This document shows, one piece after another, positions 42,383 to 51,868 of a stretch of DNA of 62,635 nt. The number at the start of each line of letters is the position of its first letter. Within the stretch, counting starts at the first letter, position 1. The notes beneath the pieces are model-generated. The model was not told where the DNA came from, made no database searches, and saw nothing but the letters and a program-made list of their open reading frames with translations. This stretch comes from Candidatus Thermoplasmatota archaeon (GTDB lineage: Archaea; Thermoplasmatota; Thermoplasmata; RBG-16-68-12; JAGMCJ01). Position numbers and translations under genes: made by a program. Location of the stretch: the NCBI GenBank assembly GCA_022848865.1, contig JAJISE010000006.1, forward strand, positions 1-62,635. Reading direction: 5' to 3'.

Positions 42383-42844
42383 CTACGGCAAGACACTCGG
42401 ATTCACGAACCAGTCGATGGTCCATCCGCCAGTTTCTCGGATGAGACAGACCATCCCTGCCTTGGGGAAGTCAACAGCGGCGCAGTCAGGAATGCCGAAC
42501 ACGAGGTGGCTGACCAGGCGGTTCATGAAGGGCAAGTGGCCGACAAGCATGACATCGTCCTCCTCGCTCGCGAGCGTCTCCGCTGCGGGAAGAACGTCGT
42601 CCGTCGGTGCTATGCCTGAAATCGGGACTACGCCCTTTGGCGGGGAGAGATGCTTCCCGATGATCTCGGCGGTCTCCTCTGCCCGCTTCTTCCCGCTGTG
42701 TCGAATCTGATTCACCTTCACTCCTGCGTCGAGGGCGAACTTGCCAACTCTGTCCGCTTGCCTCTCACCGAGGTCCGATAGAGACCTCTCAGGATCCTCT
42801 GCCTCGCTCTTCGGGTCAGCGTGCCGCACGAGATATAGGTTCAT
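42383..42844 (-). CDS. SixA-like phosphohistidine phosphatase
   Basis: This 153-residue protein of the histidine phosphatase superfamily has catalytic RHA (LYLVRHADPKSE) and a second His in VGHLPFMNRL. Its size matches SixA, which dephosphorylates phosphohistidine in signalling proteins. The ATG at 42844 follows GGGAGGAG. Given the many histidine kinases in this window, a role in phosphorelay damping is possible. It lies at the end of the hyp operon but 84 bases after hypD. Confidence 0.82.
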   Translation of the reverse strand: MNLYLVRHADPKSEAEDPERSLSDLGERQADRVGKFALDAGVKVNQIRHSGKKRAEETAEIIGKHLSPPKGVVPISGIAPTDDVLPAAETLASEEDDVMLVGHLPFMNRLVSHLVFGIPDCAAVDFPKAGMVCLIRETGGWTIDWFVNPSVLP

Positions 42845-42928
42845 TCTCACTCCTCCCTTTCTCCGATTGGCGAACGTCCTCCCGCCTTTTATCCGTTCCT
42901 CCCTGCGAGAACCACATGAGATACGAGC

Positions 42929-44017
42929 TCACTTGGCCTCGGCGTACTTGGAGTACTTGTACAGGATGTTGCAGCTGCCCTCGGCGCTCACCATGCACGG
43001 CCCGACGGGGTTCGTAGGCGTGCAGGTCTTCGCGAACAACGGGCACTCCTCGGAACGAATGATGCCCCGCAGGACCTCTCCGCATCTGCAACCCTTGGGC
43101 TCCTTGAACTCCTTGTCCTTGAGCTCTGCCAGATCGTCCTCGAACCTTTGGCGAGCGTCGTATTCCTGGTATTCGTCCGACAGAACGAGTCCGCTCCCGG
43201 GAATGGTCGGGAATCCTCTCCACTTGGTGTCGGCGGGCTCGAAGACCTCATCCATGACCTTGATCGCGGCGGGGTTGCCCTCGGGCTTCACCACGCGCTT
43301 GTATTCGATATCCACTCTTGCCGCTCCCTCCTCCTTCTGCTTGGCGAGCATGTAGACGCCCATGAGAAGGTCGAGCGGCTCGAAGCCAGCGATGACCTGA
43401 GGTATGCCGTGCTCCTCGGACAGGAACTCATACGGCCTGGAGCCGATGATAGTGCTCACGTGCCCCGGTTCGATGAGACCGTCGAGCCTCACCTCGCCCA
43501 TCTCCACTATCGCCTTCAGTGCTGGCGGAATGACTCTGTGACAGCTCAGGAGTGAGAAGTTCTTGGGCGGTCTCCTGGAAACTGCCACTGCTATGCTCGG
43601 AGTCGTGGTCTCGAAGCCCACTCCGATGAAGACGACCTCATTGCTGATCTTATCCGCCAGATCCACGGCGTCGTTCACGCCGTAAACGATTCGGATATCG
43701 TGGCCCTCCGTCTTCGCGTCCGAAAGCGACTCTTCCACACCGGGGACCTTGATCATGTCGCCGAAGACGGTAATAGTCTTCCCGGCCTTCGCGAGAGCGA
43801 TGGACTCCTCGATCTCCTTGGCGGTCGTGACGCAGACCGGGCATCCTGGACCCTGTCTGATGTCGACGCCAACGTCCTCGAGCAACGGTTGCAGCCCGTG
43901 CCGCACGAGCGTATCCTGGTGCGTCCCGCATACATGCATCAACGTGATCTGCAGGTCCATCTCCCTGAGCTTCTGGAGTATTCTGTCCGCCATCTCCTTG
44001 TCGCGAAACCTGAACAT
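42929..44017 (-). CDS. hypD: Hydrogenase maturation factor HypD
   Basis: The 362-residue Fe-S protein assembles the Fe(CN)2CO unit with HypC. Conserved parts are MHVCGTHQDT, GPGCPVCVTT, GFETTTPS and a C-terminal cysteine set (CRCGEVLRG, CPLFAKTCTP) for the [4Fe-4S] cluster. Its ATG overlaps the hypA stop by one base. Confidence 0.95.
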   Translation of the reverse strand: MFRFRDKEMADRILQKLREMDLQITLMHVCGTHQDTLVRHGLQPLLEDVGVDIRQGPGCPVCVTTAKEIEESIALAKAGKTITVFGDMIKVPGVEESLSDAKTEGHDIRIVYGVNDAVDLADKISNEVVFIGVGFETTTPSIAVAVSRRPPKNFSLLSCHRVIPPALKAIVEMGEVRLDGLIEPGHVSTIIGSRPYEFLSEEHGIPQVIAGFEPLDLLMGVYMLAKQKEEGAARVDIEYKRVVKPEGNPAAIKVMDEVFEPADTKWRGFPTIPGSGLVLSDEYQEYDARQRFEDDLAELKDKEFKEPKGCRCGEVLRGIIRSEECPLFAKTCTPTNPVGPCMVSAEGSCNILYKYSKYAEAK

Positions 44018-44391
44018 CAGTCCACAACCAGCTTTAGATTCGTGACTATGCAGTCCCTTCCGCTAACGATTTCCACGTTCTCGCCGCACTTGGGACAGGA
44101 GAAGCGGGGCAGTCGGAGGTGGTCGAGCGGGTCGTCCGACCTTCCAATGGGACCCTCGTAGCCGCACTTCCCGCACTTGACCTTGGCCTTCTTCTCCTTG
44201 ATGATGAGCTTGGAGCCCTTGAGCGGGCCGTCCTTTGAGAGCACCTCGTACGAGAAGAGGCACTGTTCCTTTCCCAGCAGAGTGAGCTCGCCGATCTCGA
44301 GCTCGACCTCCTCGACAGCACTTGCATCGTGCTTCCTAATCTCTTCCAGAACAACCTCCACGAGGCTTGACATGACGGAGAACTCATGCAA
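44017..44391 (-). CDS. hypA: Nickel metallochaperone HypA
   Basis: The 124-residue product delivers nickel to hydrogenase. The family requires His2 as nickel ligand in a Met-His-Glu start; here the only way to obtain it is the TTG at 44391, giving MHEFSVMSSLVE. The zinc site is CGKCGYEG ... CPKCGENV. It overlaps hypC by 8 bases and hypD by one. Confidence 0.92.
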   Translation of the reverse strand: MHEFSVMSSLVEVVLEEIRKHDASAVEEVELEIGELTLLGKEQCLFSYEVLSKDGPLKGSKLIIKEKKAKVKCGKCGYEGPIGRSDDPLDHLRLPRFSCPKCGENVEIVSGRDCIVTNLKLVVD

Positions 44392-44605
44392 CGTTCCCAC
44401 CGAGGATCTGATCGAAGAAGGCGAGGGTCTCCTGGGCCTCCTCCTTATCGAGGACTTGAATCGCGAATCCCGCATGAACAATGACATACTGGCCGACCAC
44501 CGCATCGGTCAGCGAGACATCGACCTCTCTCTTGATTCCGCCGAAGTCGACCGTGGCGACGTCGCCCTTTATGTCAAGGACCTTGGCGGGTATGGCTAGA
44601 CACAC
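44384..44605 (-). CDS. hypC: Hydrogenase maturation chaperone HypC
   Basis: The 73-residue product begins MCLAIPAKVLDI when the GTG at 44605 is used, placing the essential Cys2 that binds the Fe unit at the right place. It partners HypD. The 85 bases between it and hypF show no gene. Confidence 0.92.
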   Translation of the reverse strand: MCLAIPAKVLDIKGDVATVDFGGIKREVDVSLTDAVVGQYVIVHAGFAIQVLDKEEAQETLAFFDQILGGNVA

Positions 44606-44689
44606 GATGGATAGAATGGAGGTTGCGGTTATAAAGCTGACGAGGAGCAATGATGGAGTTGAGCGATGTACACAGAAGTCGTGACAGCG

Positions 44690-46909
44690 CTACTCCCTGA
44701 CGCCCACGATTACGTTCTGCCCAGTCGAGATCCCGCCATCCCCGTTCGGTATCCTGTTGTGAAGGACGACCTCCAGACCTCTCTCCTTCGCGAGTTCCGT
44801 CACCATCATCACGATCGAGAGATTGTACGTCACCCCACCTGAGAGACCGATCCTCTTTGAGCCGATCTCGTCCGCCTTTGCTGCCGAGAGCTCGACAAAC
44901 TCCTTCATCAGACAGTGAATGAATGAATGTGCAACGTCCGCCTTGAGCTGTGGCGTCGCCTCCTCCTTGCTCATGATCGAATCCAGCTGCGCGAAGAGCG
45001 GGAGTGTCTGAATCTCCAGACCATTCGTGCCCCTCGCCTCGGTCTCGAAGTCGAACCTGTTCCTCCCTCTAGCAAGAAGCCGTTCGAGCTTCATAGCGGG
45101 CTCGCCATCGTAGGTGGTTTTGTTGCAGACGCCGAGATACGCAGCAAGTGCGTCCAAGACCCGCCCGAAGCTGCTTGTCTTGGGTGCTTTCTCCATGGCC
45201 TTCCTCAAGACCCTGCTCTTCTCCGCATCGAAGATGTCCTTCGGCTGGCGAAGGCTCTCGAATATGCCGAACACGAGCCTGTCCGGTTCGAAAACCGCCC
45301 TGTCTCCCCCTATCAGCGGGATGTACTGCAGGTGCGCGAACCTCTCGTAGCCGTCGAGCCTCGCGGAGAGCGCCTCACCGCCCCAGATCTTGCCGTCCTC
45401 TCCGTAGCCGGCGCCGTCGAACGTCAGCGTGACCAGCTCGTCCAGACCGTGCTCCGCCATCAAAGAGGCCGCGTGAGCCCAATGGTGTTGGATCTCCACG
45501 ACCTCGGCCATGAACTCCTTCGCGAACTCCTTGCCGACCCTTCTCGTCGTGTACATCGGATGAAGGTCGATTCCCACGGCATCGAGGCCATCAATCCCCG
45601 CCAAGTCCATGAGCTTCCTCGTAGCATCCATCTGGAAGTCGAAGACGCCGTAGTGTGTCGTATTCCCTATGTACTGGCTCACCAACAGCTCGCCGTTCCT
45701 GGATATGGATGACGTGACGTTCCTCTCGGCACCGACGCCGAGGACCTTCTTCTTGTGCAGTATCGGAATAGGCTTCGGGACGAAACCCCTCGACTTCCTG
45801 ACGAAGAACCTGCTCCCGTTGAAAGGGATTACGACCGAGTCGTCAACGCGGTTGATGATCTCGCGGTTGTGCAGCAGATAGATTTCCACACCGAGCCTGA
45901 ATGCCTCGTCATGGGTGAGCGCCATCGGCTCGCCGGGCGGGTTCGCGGACGTCATAATCAGGGCGTCGTGGTCGATGTCTCGGAAGATGAGATGCTGCAC
46001 TCCCGTATAGGGGATGTACAGGCCGATGCTATCAAGACCAGGGGCCACATCCTCGAGCAGCTCGTCGTGCTCCCCATATCTCTTGGGAACGAGGACAATC
46101 GGTGTTTCGGGGGAGGTCATAAGCCTCTTCGCCTCTTCCGAGATGTGAGCATACTTCTCCGCGGTCTCGACATCGCGCACCATAACTGCGAAGGGTTTGT
46201 ACGGACGATTGTACCAGCTTCGGAGCCTCTTTGTCTGCTCCAGCGTGCAGACCATATGCGTGCCTCCCCAGCTCTTCACGATTCCGAGCTTGCCCTTGTC
46301 GATCATCTCGGAGAACCTCCTTACGGAGTCGTTGGCGGGGAGCTGCACGCACTGGTCGTTGTAGAGAAGGTACCTTGGTCCGTCGTGCGGGCAGGATATG
46401 GTCTGCGCATGGAACCGCCTGTTGAGCGGATCCGCATACTCCTTTTTGCACGTCGGACAGAGCTCGAAAAGGGACATCGATGTGTTCTTCCTGTCGTACG
46501 GGAAGTCCCTTATCACTGAGAACCGCGCACCGCAGTTCGTGCAGTTCGTGAACGGGAAACCGAACCTCCGGTCCTTCGTGCTGAATATCTCGCCTATGCA
46601 GTCGTCGCACAGTGCGATGTCGGGCGGTATGGACGCCTCCTTCGAGCCCGCGACGCTGTTCACGATCTCGAATGTCTCGAAGACATCCTCACACGACCCG
46701 GAATCCTTCTCGATGTTGTCTATCCTCGCCAAGGGCGGTAGCTCTGCCTTCAGCGTGTTCAGGAACTCGTCCTCGCCCCGGTCCAGGCAGACCTCGACGT
46801 TCGAGCCGTTGTTCCTCACGTATCCCTTCAAGCCGAGCGACGTAGCGACCCGGTAGACGGTGGGCCGAAAGCCCACGCCTTGAACCACACCATAGAGATA
46901 GAGCTTCAT
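44690..46909 (-). CDS. hypF: Carbamoyltransferase HypF
   Basis: The 739-residue product transfers a carbamoyl group to HypE. Domains in order are acylphosphatase (GVVQGVGFRP), a zinc-finger pair (CDDC ... CTNCG; CPTC ... CPHD), a YrdC-like nucleotide-binding domain (about 190-370) and a Kae1-like carbamoyltransferase domain with QHHWAHAASLM and TFDGAGYG. In the second finger the last Cys expected in CPxCGP is Asp (CPHDGP), so one ligand is missing. It follows hypB by 10 bases. Confidence 0.93.
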   Translation of the reverse strand: MKLYLYGVVQGVGFRPTVYRVATSLGLKGYVRNNGSNVEVCLDRGEDEFLNTLKAELPPLARIDNIEKDSGSCEDVFETFEIVNSVAGSKEASIPPDIALCDDCIGEIFSTKDRRFGFPFTNCTNCGARFSVIRDFPYDRKNTSMSLFELCPTCKKEYADPLNRRFHAQTISCPHDGPRYLLYNDQCVQLPANDSVRRFSEMIDKGKLGIVKSWGGTHMVCTLEQTKRLRSWYNRPYKPFAVMVRDVETAEKYAHISEEAKRLMTSPETPIVLVPKRYGEHDELLEDVAPGLDSIGLYIPYTGVQHLIFRDIDHDALIMTSANPPGEPMALTHDEAFRLGVEIYLLHNREIINRVDDSVVIPFNGSRFFVRKSRGFVPKPIPILHKKKVLGVGAERNVTSSISRNGELLVSQYIGNTTHYGVFDFQMDATRKLMDLAGIDGLDAVGIDLHPMYTTRRVGKEFAKEFMAEVVEIQHHWAHAASLMAEHGLDELVTLTFDGAGYGEDGKIWGGEALSARLDGYERFAHLQYIPLIGGDRAVFEPDRLVFGIFESLRQPKDIFDAEKSRVLRKAMEKAPKTSSFGRVLDALAAYLGVCNKTTYDGEPAMKLERLLARGRNRFDFETEARGTNGLEIQTLPLFAQLDSIMSKEEATPQLKADVAHSFIHCLMKEFVELSAAKADEIGSKRIGLSGGVTYNLSIVMMVTELAKERGLEVVLHNRIPNGDGGISTGQNVIVGVRE

Positions 46910-46919
46910 TCAGTGAGCC

Positions 46920-47579
46920 TCAGTCCATTGGCAATCCCAGTGCGCGCATCAGATCCTCGATACCCTCCCCGTGCTTTGCGTCCGTGTAGACGACCGTAGC
47001 CTTCGAGCCCAGTTCCCTCGCGTCCTTCCCGAGGGTCTTTGGATCGACCTCCATCGCCTCTGCGAGGTCCGTCTTGTTGATGGCGATGACGTCCGAGAGC
47101 CCGAAGATAAGAGGATGCTTCATGATCATGTCGTCGCCCTCGGTCACAGAGACGACGACCATCCTCTTGTCCGTTCCCAATGCGAAGTCCGCCGGGCACA
47201 CGAGGTTCCCGACGTTCTCTACGAAAAGAACACTAATGCCATCCAGGTCCATGTGCTCGAGCGCGTGGTCGACCAGATGCGCGTCGAGGTGGCACTCCTT
47301 GCCCGTATTGACGTTCTCCACCGGTACGCCGTGCTTCTTGAACCGCTGATAGTCGGCGTTCCCGGCAACATCGCCCGCGATCACCGCGGCGGAGATGCCC
47401 CTGCCCTGGAGAATATCGATCATCTTCTCCGCCAAGAGCGTCTTTCCCGCCCCTATCGAACCCATTATGTCGATGGACACTATCCCTTTTTCGCGGAGAA
47501 AAGCCCTGTTCTTCTGTGCGATTTCCCTGTTCGCTTGGAGAAGGTCGACCCCTGACCTGACCTCCACTAGTTTGTGCAT
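46920..47579 (-). CDS. hypB: GTPase HypB for nickel insertion
   Basis: The 219-residue SIMIBI GTPase has Walker A GSIGAGKT, GDVAGNAD, a metal-binding CHLDAHLV and NKTD. It lacks both the N-terminal CxxCGC motif and a His-rich stretch, like other archaeal HypB proteins. The ATG at 47579 is about 30 bases from a TATA box, implying a very short leader. It is first in the hypBFCAD operon. Confidence 0.94.
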   Translation of the reverse strand: MHKLVEVRSGVDLLQANREIAQKNRAFLREKGIVSIDIMGSIGAGKTLLAEKMIDILQGRGISAAVIAGDVAGNADYQRFKKHGVPVENVNTGKECHLDAHLVDHALEHMDLDGISVLFVENVGNLVCPADFALGTDKRMVVVSVTEGDDMIMKHPLIFGLSDVIAINKTDLAEAMEVDPKTLGKDARELGSKATVVYTDAKHGEGIEDLMRALGLPMD

Positions 47580-47604
47580 TGGCTTGTGGAGAATTATCCT
47601 GAAT

Positions 47605-47614
47605 GGTATATAGC
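47605..47614 (-). promoter_or_regulatory. TATA box of the hyp operon
   Basis: GCTATATACC on the minus strand is centred about 30 bases before the hypB start at 47579. Confidence 0.55.
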
Positions 47615-47694
47615 TCTTTTGCCACGATGGATATCGAACCCGGGCATACGCGTTTCGTCATACCTTGCGTCTGTCACGCACGACTTCCGCTCAC

Positions 47695-47704
47695 CTATAA
47701 ATAC
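47695..47704 (+). promoter_or_regulatory. TATA box of the double FAD-oxidase gene
   Basis: CTATAAATAC predicts transcription from about 47725. Between there and the gene lies a 30-codon frame (47737-47829, MGRKGVIDSF...) that overlaps the oxidase start and could be a leader peptide. Confidence 0.5.
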
Positions 47705-47812
47705 GGAAATGGGTTATTGAGCGCAGGTGCTTCGAGATGGGGAGGAAGGGCGTTATCGATTCGTTCAGAAAGGGAGATCATCTCGCTTTGCACATTCTGA
47801 TTCTAGCGGGGA

Positions 47813-50629
47813 ATGAGGATGAGCGTTAGCAGGCAAGAACTGGCAGCGGCCATCGGGGCCGGCAGGGTCGCGGAGGACCCGACAACTGGAAAACCGGTGG
47901 CGAAGATAACGACGACGCAGGAGCTTGTCAAGCTCGTAGGGTTCTGCTCGAGCAAGAAAGCGAACCTCGTCGTGAAGAGGAGCAAGGACTTCTGGGCATC
48001 CGGTTCTGGGAATGGAGATGTGCTTCTCGACATGGACCAGCTTAACAGGTCCGTGAGGGTCGATCCGAACGACCTCTTCGTCAGCTGCGGGCCTGGTACC
48101 GCGGTCGCCGAGCTCATCGACGAACTCGAGAAGCAAGGCATGACGCTCGCAGCGCTCCCCGCCTCGAACGAGATGTCCGTGGGGGAGTGGCTGCTCTGGA
48201 GAAGGGCAAGCTTCGGAACGATAGCGAACGGCGACGTGTCGAACGAGATACGCTCCGTCGACCTCGTCCTCGGAGACGGCAAGGCGCTAGAAACGGGGTA
48301 CGAGGCAATCTCCAACTTCGGTACAGGCTACGACCTCAACCGCCTGACGGTCGGTTCCTGCGGGATCTTTGGGATACCCGCCTGGGTCCATTTCTTCATT
48401 CGACCGATGCCTCCCGAGGTGAGGCTTCTGAAATACTCCCTGTCCGTCGACCAGCTGTCCGCCTTCCTCGGCAAAGTCTCGGGGATCTACGACGTTCACG
48501 ACATCACGATTTCAGCGGGAGTTGACTCCGGACCCAAGCCTATAGTGCGAATCGCAATCCTCCGCGCGGGAGAGGCCAACGACGAGATTGAGGAAAGGAT
48601 CGATGAGATCGGAGAGGGCCACAGCGCGACGAAGCTGGAATCGGAGAAACCGAACTCGTTCAGGTTCCTCTCGAAGAGGGGGAAGTTCGAGTTCGCGGAC
48701 GAGATGGTCCTGCCGCAGAAGGGAATCCCTGATCTGCTTGAGACCATGAAAGAACCACTCGCCAGAATGGAGCTCGACTTCACAATCTTGACATCGGGTC
48801 TCTGCGCAGTCCGGGCGCTGGTCGTTCCCGCCAGAGCGAGACTCGGGCACGAGGACATCGACTCAGCCAAGAGGAAGTTCCAGGAGTCCGTGTTCACGAC
48901 GGGCGGATTCATCCGCGACGTGGACCTCTGGACTCAGGACATGCAGGAGGGCGGCGCGTCGGCCTTCTGCGCGCTCAAGAGCGCCTTCGATCCCCGCATC
49001 GTGACATCGAAACACATCGTTGGAAAGGTCTCGAGCCAACATGCCGTTGGAGCTTGCGCGCGGGCCTCGTCATCGAGGATTGGGGAATCCTCCAGGGGGA
49101 TAATGAGGGTCCTCCCGAGGAAGAGGGGGAAGCTGGACAATGGGCTGAGCAGGAAACTCGTTGAACTCATTGGCGAGGACAACGTCGCCCTAGACATGTT
49201 CAGGCGCTTGCTCTACTCACACGATCTGGCGCCTCTTCCGAAGCTCGTAGGCATCCCGTTCGAGGTCCTTCCCGATGCGGTCGTGAGGCCGAGGAACGTG
49301 GAGGACGTGCAGAAGCTGGTCGAGTTCGCCAGGGAGCACAAGATTCCGATCATACCGCGAGGAGGGGCGAGCTGGGGCTTCGGCGGGGCGGTTCCCAACC
49401 AGGGGGGCATCGTGCTCGACATGTCCCGCATGAACAAGATACTCGAGATCGATGAGGACAGCCGCATCGCCATCTGCGAGTCTGCCGTCACCTGGCTCGA
49501 TATCTCCGAGGCCGCCGAGCTCAAGGGGCTGTTCCTGCCCACTTATCCCGGCAGCGCAAGGATCGCAACGGTCGGAGGCTGGATGAACACCGGAGGCGCG
49601 GGAATCGGGGCCTACGGGGCTGGAACGTCGGTCCAGCTTATTGAGCACATGCAGGCGGTCCTCGGTGACGGTAGAATCCTGAACACCGACGTGGACGGCG
49701 CCTCTGGCAAAGGACCCGACCTGAACGCCCTCATATCGGGGTCAGAAGGAGGACTCGGCATAGTCACGAAGGCTGCCGTCAGACTGCGGCCGATGCCCGA
49801 GGAGATCCGACCCCTTGCGTATTCGTTCGACAAGCTCCCGGCGATGGGGAAACCGCTGAGGGAGATCGGCCACTCGCAATCCCTCCCGTACAACGTGTCC
49901 TTCTCCGACGGCAACTACTTCGATTTCGTCCGCCTGCTCGGCAGGGAAGCCCCGGAGGTCGGTTCTCTTCTGAGCGTCACACTGGCGGGCTCAGCGAAGT
50001 CGAATGAGGCGGAGGAGGCGATGATCGATGGAATCGTCGAGAAGGGGGGAGGAAAGAAAGAGTCCGAGGATTTGGCGGTGCACGAATGGGAGGAGCGCAC
50101 GTACGAGATGAGGATCAGGAGGCTCGGGCCGGGCGGGGCTCTGGGCGAGGTTGTCCTTCCCGTGACCGCGTTCTCGGAGATGATGAAATCCGCCGCCAAG
50201 ATAGCTAAGGAGCTCAAAATGCTCTCCACCCTGAAGGGGGTTCTCATCGACAGGAACTGCGTTGCGTTCATGCCCTTCTACGTCGCGGACGAGCGGTATG
50301 CCATCGCCTCGTTGGCGTCGATGGGGTTCGTCAAGCACATCCTCGACAGGGCTGTGGAGCTTGGCGGGCGCGGTTCCGGTCTCGGCCTCTGGTTCTCGTG
50401 GAACCTGGACAATCTGCACGGCAAACTGGGCGGGGACATAATGACGAGCGTGAAGCTGACGCTCGACCCCGACGATATTGTCAATCCGGGGAAGTTCTTC
50501 GAGATGAGGATGCGCTACGGGGTAGGTATCCCCGGTCCGCTGATGGCCGTGGGCCTCGACATGCTGGCGATGGTGAAGAAGGCGTTTCCAAAGACAAAAA
50601 TAGGCGGGCTACCCTCTGGAGTACGATAG
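47813..50629 (+). CDS. Tandem double FAD-linked oxidase (GlcD-like fusion)
   Basis: The 938-residue product is about twice the usual GlcD/Dld length (450-470). Residues 1-440 resemble a vanillyl-alcohol-oxidase-type FAD domain whose binding segments are altered (KRSKDFWASGSGNGDVLLDM in place of the usual PRGGGTS). Residues 455-938 form a complete module with IPIIPRGGASWGFGGAV, GWMNTGGAGIGAYGAG and a C-terminal DPDDIVNPGKFF. It likely oxidises a 2-hydroxyacid and passes electrons to the Fe-S protein encoded one base downstream. ATG 47819 is an alternative start. The N-terminal half may have become structural. Confidence 0.85.
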   Translation: MRMSVSRQELAAAIGAGRVAEDPTTGKPVAKITTTQELVKLVGFCSSKKANLVVKRSKDFWASGSGNGDVLLDMDQLNRSVRVDPNDLFVSCGPGTAVAELIDELEKQGMTLAALPASNEMSVGEWLLWRRASFGTIANGDVSNEIRSVDLVLGDGKALETGYEAISNFGTGYDLNRLTVGSCGIFGIPAWVHFFIRPMPPEVRLLKYSLSVDQLSAFLGKVSGIYDVHDITISAGVDSGPKPIVRIAILRAGEANDEIEERIDEIGEGHSATKLESEKPNSFRFLSKRGKFEFADEMVLPQKGIPDLLETMKEPLARMELDFTILTSGLCAVRALVVPARARLGHEDIDSAKRKFQESVFTTGGFIRDVDLWTQDMQEGGASAFCALKSAFDPRIVTSKHIVGKVSSQHAVGACARASSSRIGESSRGIMRVLPRKRGKLDNGLSRKLVELIGEDNVALDMFRRLLYSHDLAPLPKLVGIPFEVLPDAVVRPRNVEDVQKLVEFAREHKIPIIPRGGASWGFGGAVPNQGGIVLDMSRMNKILEIDEDSRIAICESAVTWLDISEAAELKGLFLPTYPGSARIATVGGWMNTGGAGIGAYGAGTSVQLIEHMQAVLGDGRILNTDVDGASGKGPDLNALISGSEGGLGIVTKAAVRLRPMPEEIRPLAYSFDKLPAMGKPLREIGHSQSLPYNVSFSDGNYFDFVRLLGREAPEVGSLLSVTLAGSAKSNEAEEAMIDGIVEKGGGKKESEDLAVHEWEERTYEMRIRRLGPGGALGEVVLPVTAFSEMMKSAAKIAKELKMLSTLKGVLIDRNCVAFMPFYVADERYAIASLASMGFVKHILDRAVELGGRGSGLGLWFSWNLDNLHGKLGGDIMTSVKLTLDPDDIVNPGKFFEMRMRYGVGIPGPLMAVGLDMLAMVKKAFPKTKIGGLPSGVR

Positions 50630-50630
50630 C

Positions 50631-51806
50631 ATGGTGGACATCGGCGAGATAGAGCTCGATATCTATGCATGTCTGCAATGCGGCTACTGCAAGGGGACGT
50701 GTCCAGCGTACGACATGTTCGGATGGGAGTCGGACAGCCCAAGGGGGAAGATGTTCTACCTGAAGCAGCTTCAGGAGCGAAGCATACTCGACAAGAACCC
50801 CAAGGAGATGGATCCGCAGTTCTTCGAGGCGCTCTTCCACTGCACATCATGCGGGGCGTGCGACGAGGTCTGCCATGTCGACATCAAGCTCTCCGACGTA
50901 TGGGAGCAGGTGAAGGAGGAGTTCGTCCGGGCAGGATTCGAGGGCCTTCCAGGCCATAAGGAATTGGCCAAGAGGATATACAATCCCGAGAAAAGGAACC
51001 CCTTTCTGGATCCCAACGACCTGGAGAAGGACAAGCTCAAGAACAGGACCGCCTGGGTCCCGGAGGACCTGAAGACCAGCGACAACCCAGAGGTCCTCTA
51101 CTTCGTGGGTTGCACGGAGGCCTACAGGATGCAGTTCCTTGCCGAGGCGACGGCGAGGCTCATCGAGGCCACCGGGGTCAGGTTCGACGTTCTTGGGACC
51201 GATGAGTGGTGCTGCGGCTCCCCCTTGCTTCGAACGGGACAGGGGGACGGGATAAAGGCCGAGTATGTCAACCACAACGTCCGAGAGGTCGAGCGGAGAG
51301 GCGCGACCACGCTCGTCACTGCGTGCGCTGGCTGCTTCAAGACGATCAAGGAGAATTACCCTCTCTATCACGGCAAGCTGAACTTCGAGGTGAAGCACAT
51401 CACCGAGTTCCTGGCGGATTCTATCAAAGCTAAGAAGCTCGAGTTCACGAAGGAGTTCCCCAAGAAGGTCGCCTACCATGATCCATGCCATCTCGGCAGG
51501 CACGCGAAAGTCTTCGACGCACCGAGGGAGGTCCTCAAGGCGATACCGGGACTGGAGCTCCTGGAGATGAGAAGGAATAGGGAGAACTCGAGATGCTGCG
51601 GTGCGGGCGGCGGCTTCAAGATCGCCTTCAACGAGCATGCGGAGAGCATCGCCGCGGAGAGGGTCTTGGAGGCTGTCGAGACGGGCGCTGAGCTCATAGC
51701 GACCCCGTGTCCCTTCTGCGTCGTCAACCTCAACGCGGGAGCGAAGAAGGCCGGCATCGACATGAAGACCATGGACGTCGTCCAGATAGCCCACCAGTGC
51801 CTCTGA
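50631..51806 (+). CDS. HdrD/GlpC-like Fe-S protein with two CCG domains
   Basis: The 391-residue product has two N-terminal [4Fe-4S] motifs (CLQCGYCKGTCP, CTSCGACDEVCH) and two CCG domains (CCGSP with CAGC; CCGAGGG with CPFC). This is the GlpC/HdrD layout, which takes electrons from a flavin partner to a quinone, methanophenazine or heterodisulfide-type acceptor. It begins one base after the oxidase stop. No membrane segment is seen, so a soluble acceptor is likely. Confidence 0.9.
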   Translation: MVDIGEIELDIYACLQCGYCKGTCPAYDMFGWESDSPRGKMFYLKQLQERSILDKNPKEMDPQFFEALFHCTSCGACDEVCHVDIKLSDVWEQVKEEFVRAGFEGLPGHKELAKRIYNPEKRNPFLDPNDLEKDKLKNRTAWVPEDLKTSDNPEVLYFVGCTEAYRMQFLAEATARLIEATGVRFDVLGTDEWCCGSPLLRTGQGDGIKAEYVNHNVREVERRGATTLVTACAGCFKTIKENYPLYHGKLNFEVKHITEFLADSIKAKKLEFTKEFPKKVAYHDPCHLGRHAKVFDAPREVLKAIPGLELLEMRRNRENSRCCGAGGGFKIAFNEHAESIAAERVLEAVETGAELIATPCPFCVVNLNAGAKKAGIDMKTMDVVQIAHQCL

Positions 51807-51829
51807 CGCACTCGCCCCAGCCAATATCG

Positions 51830-51839
51830 TTTTATATCC
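51830..51839 (+). promoter_or_regulatory. TATA box before the glycosyltransferase gene
   Basis: TTTTATATCC lies about 35 bases before the ATG at 51869, which also has a CAGGGAG ribosome site. Confidence 0.5.
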
Positions 51840-51868
51840 ACCGCGATTGAACCTTCAGGGAGTCTGAG

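Noticed and set aside
45755-46519. Antisense frame over hypF
   Set aside because: hypF motifs on the other strand are unambiguous.
47605-47660. tRNA-like string (TATCGAACCCGGG) on the minus strand
   Set aside because: No matching T-stem, anticodon arm or acceptor stem could be drawn.
47737-47829. 30-codon frame upstream of the double FAD oxidase
   Set aside because: Well placed relative to the TATA box but without recognisable features; kept only as a possible leader peptide in the TATA-box entry.
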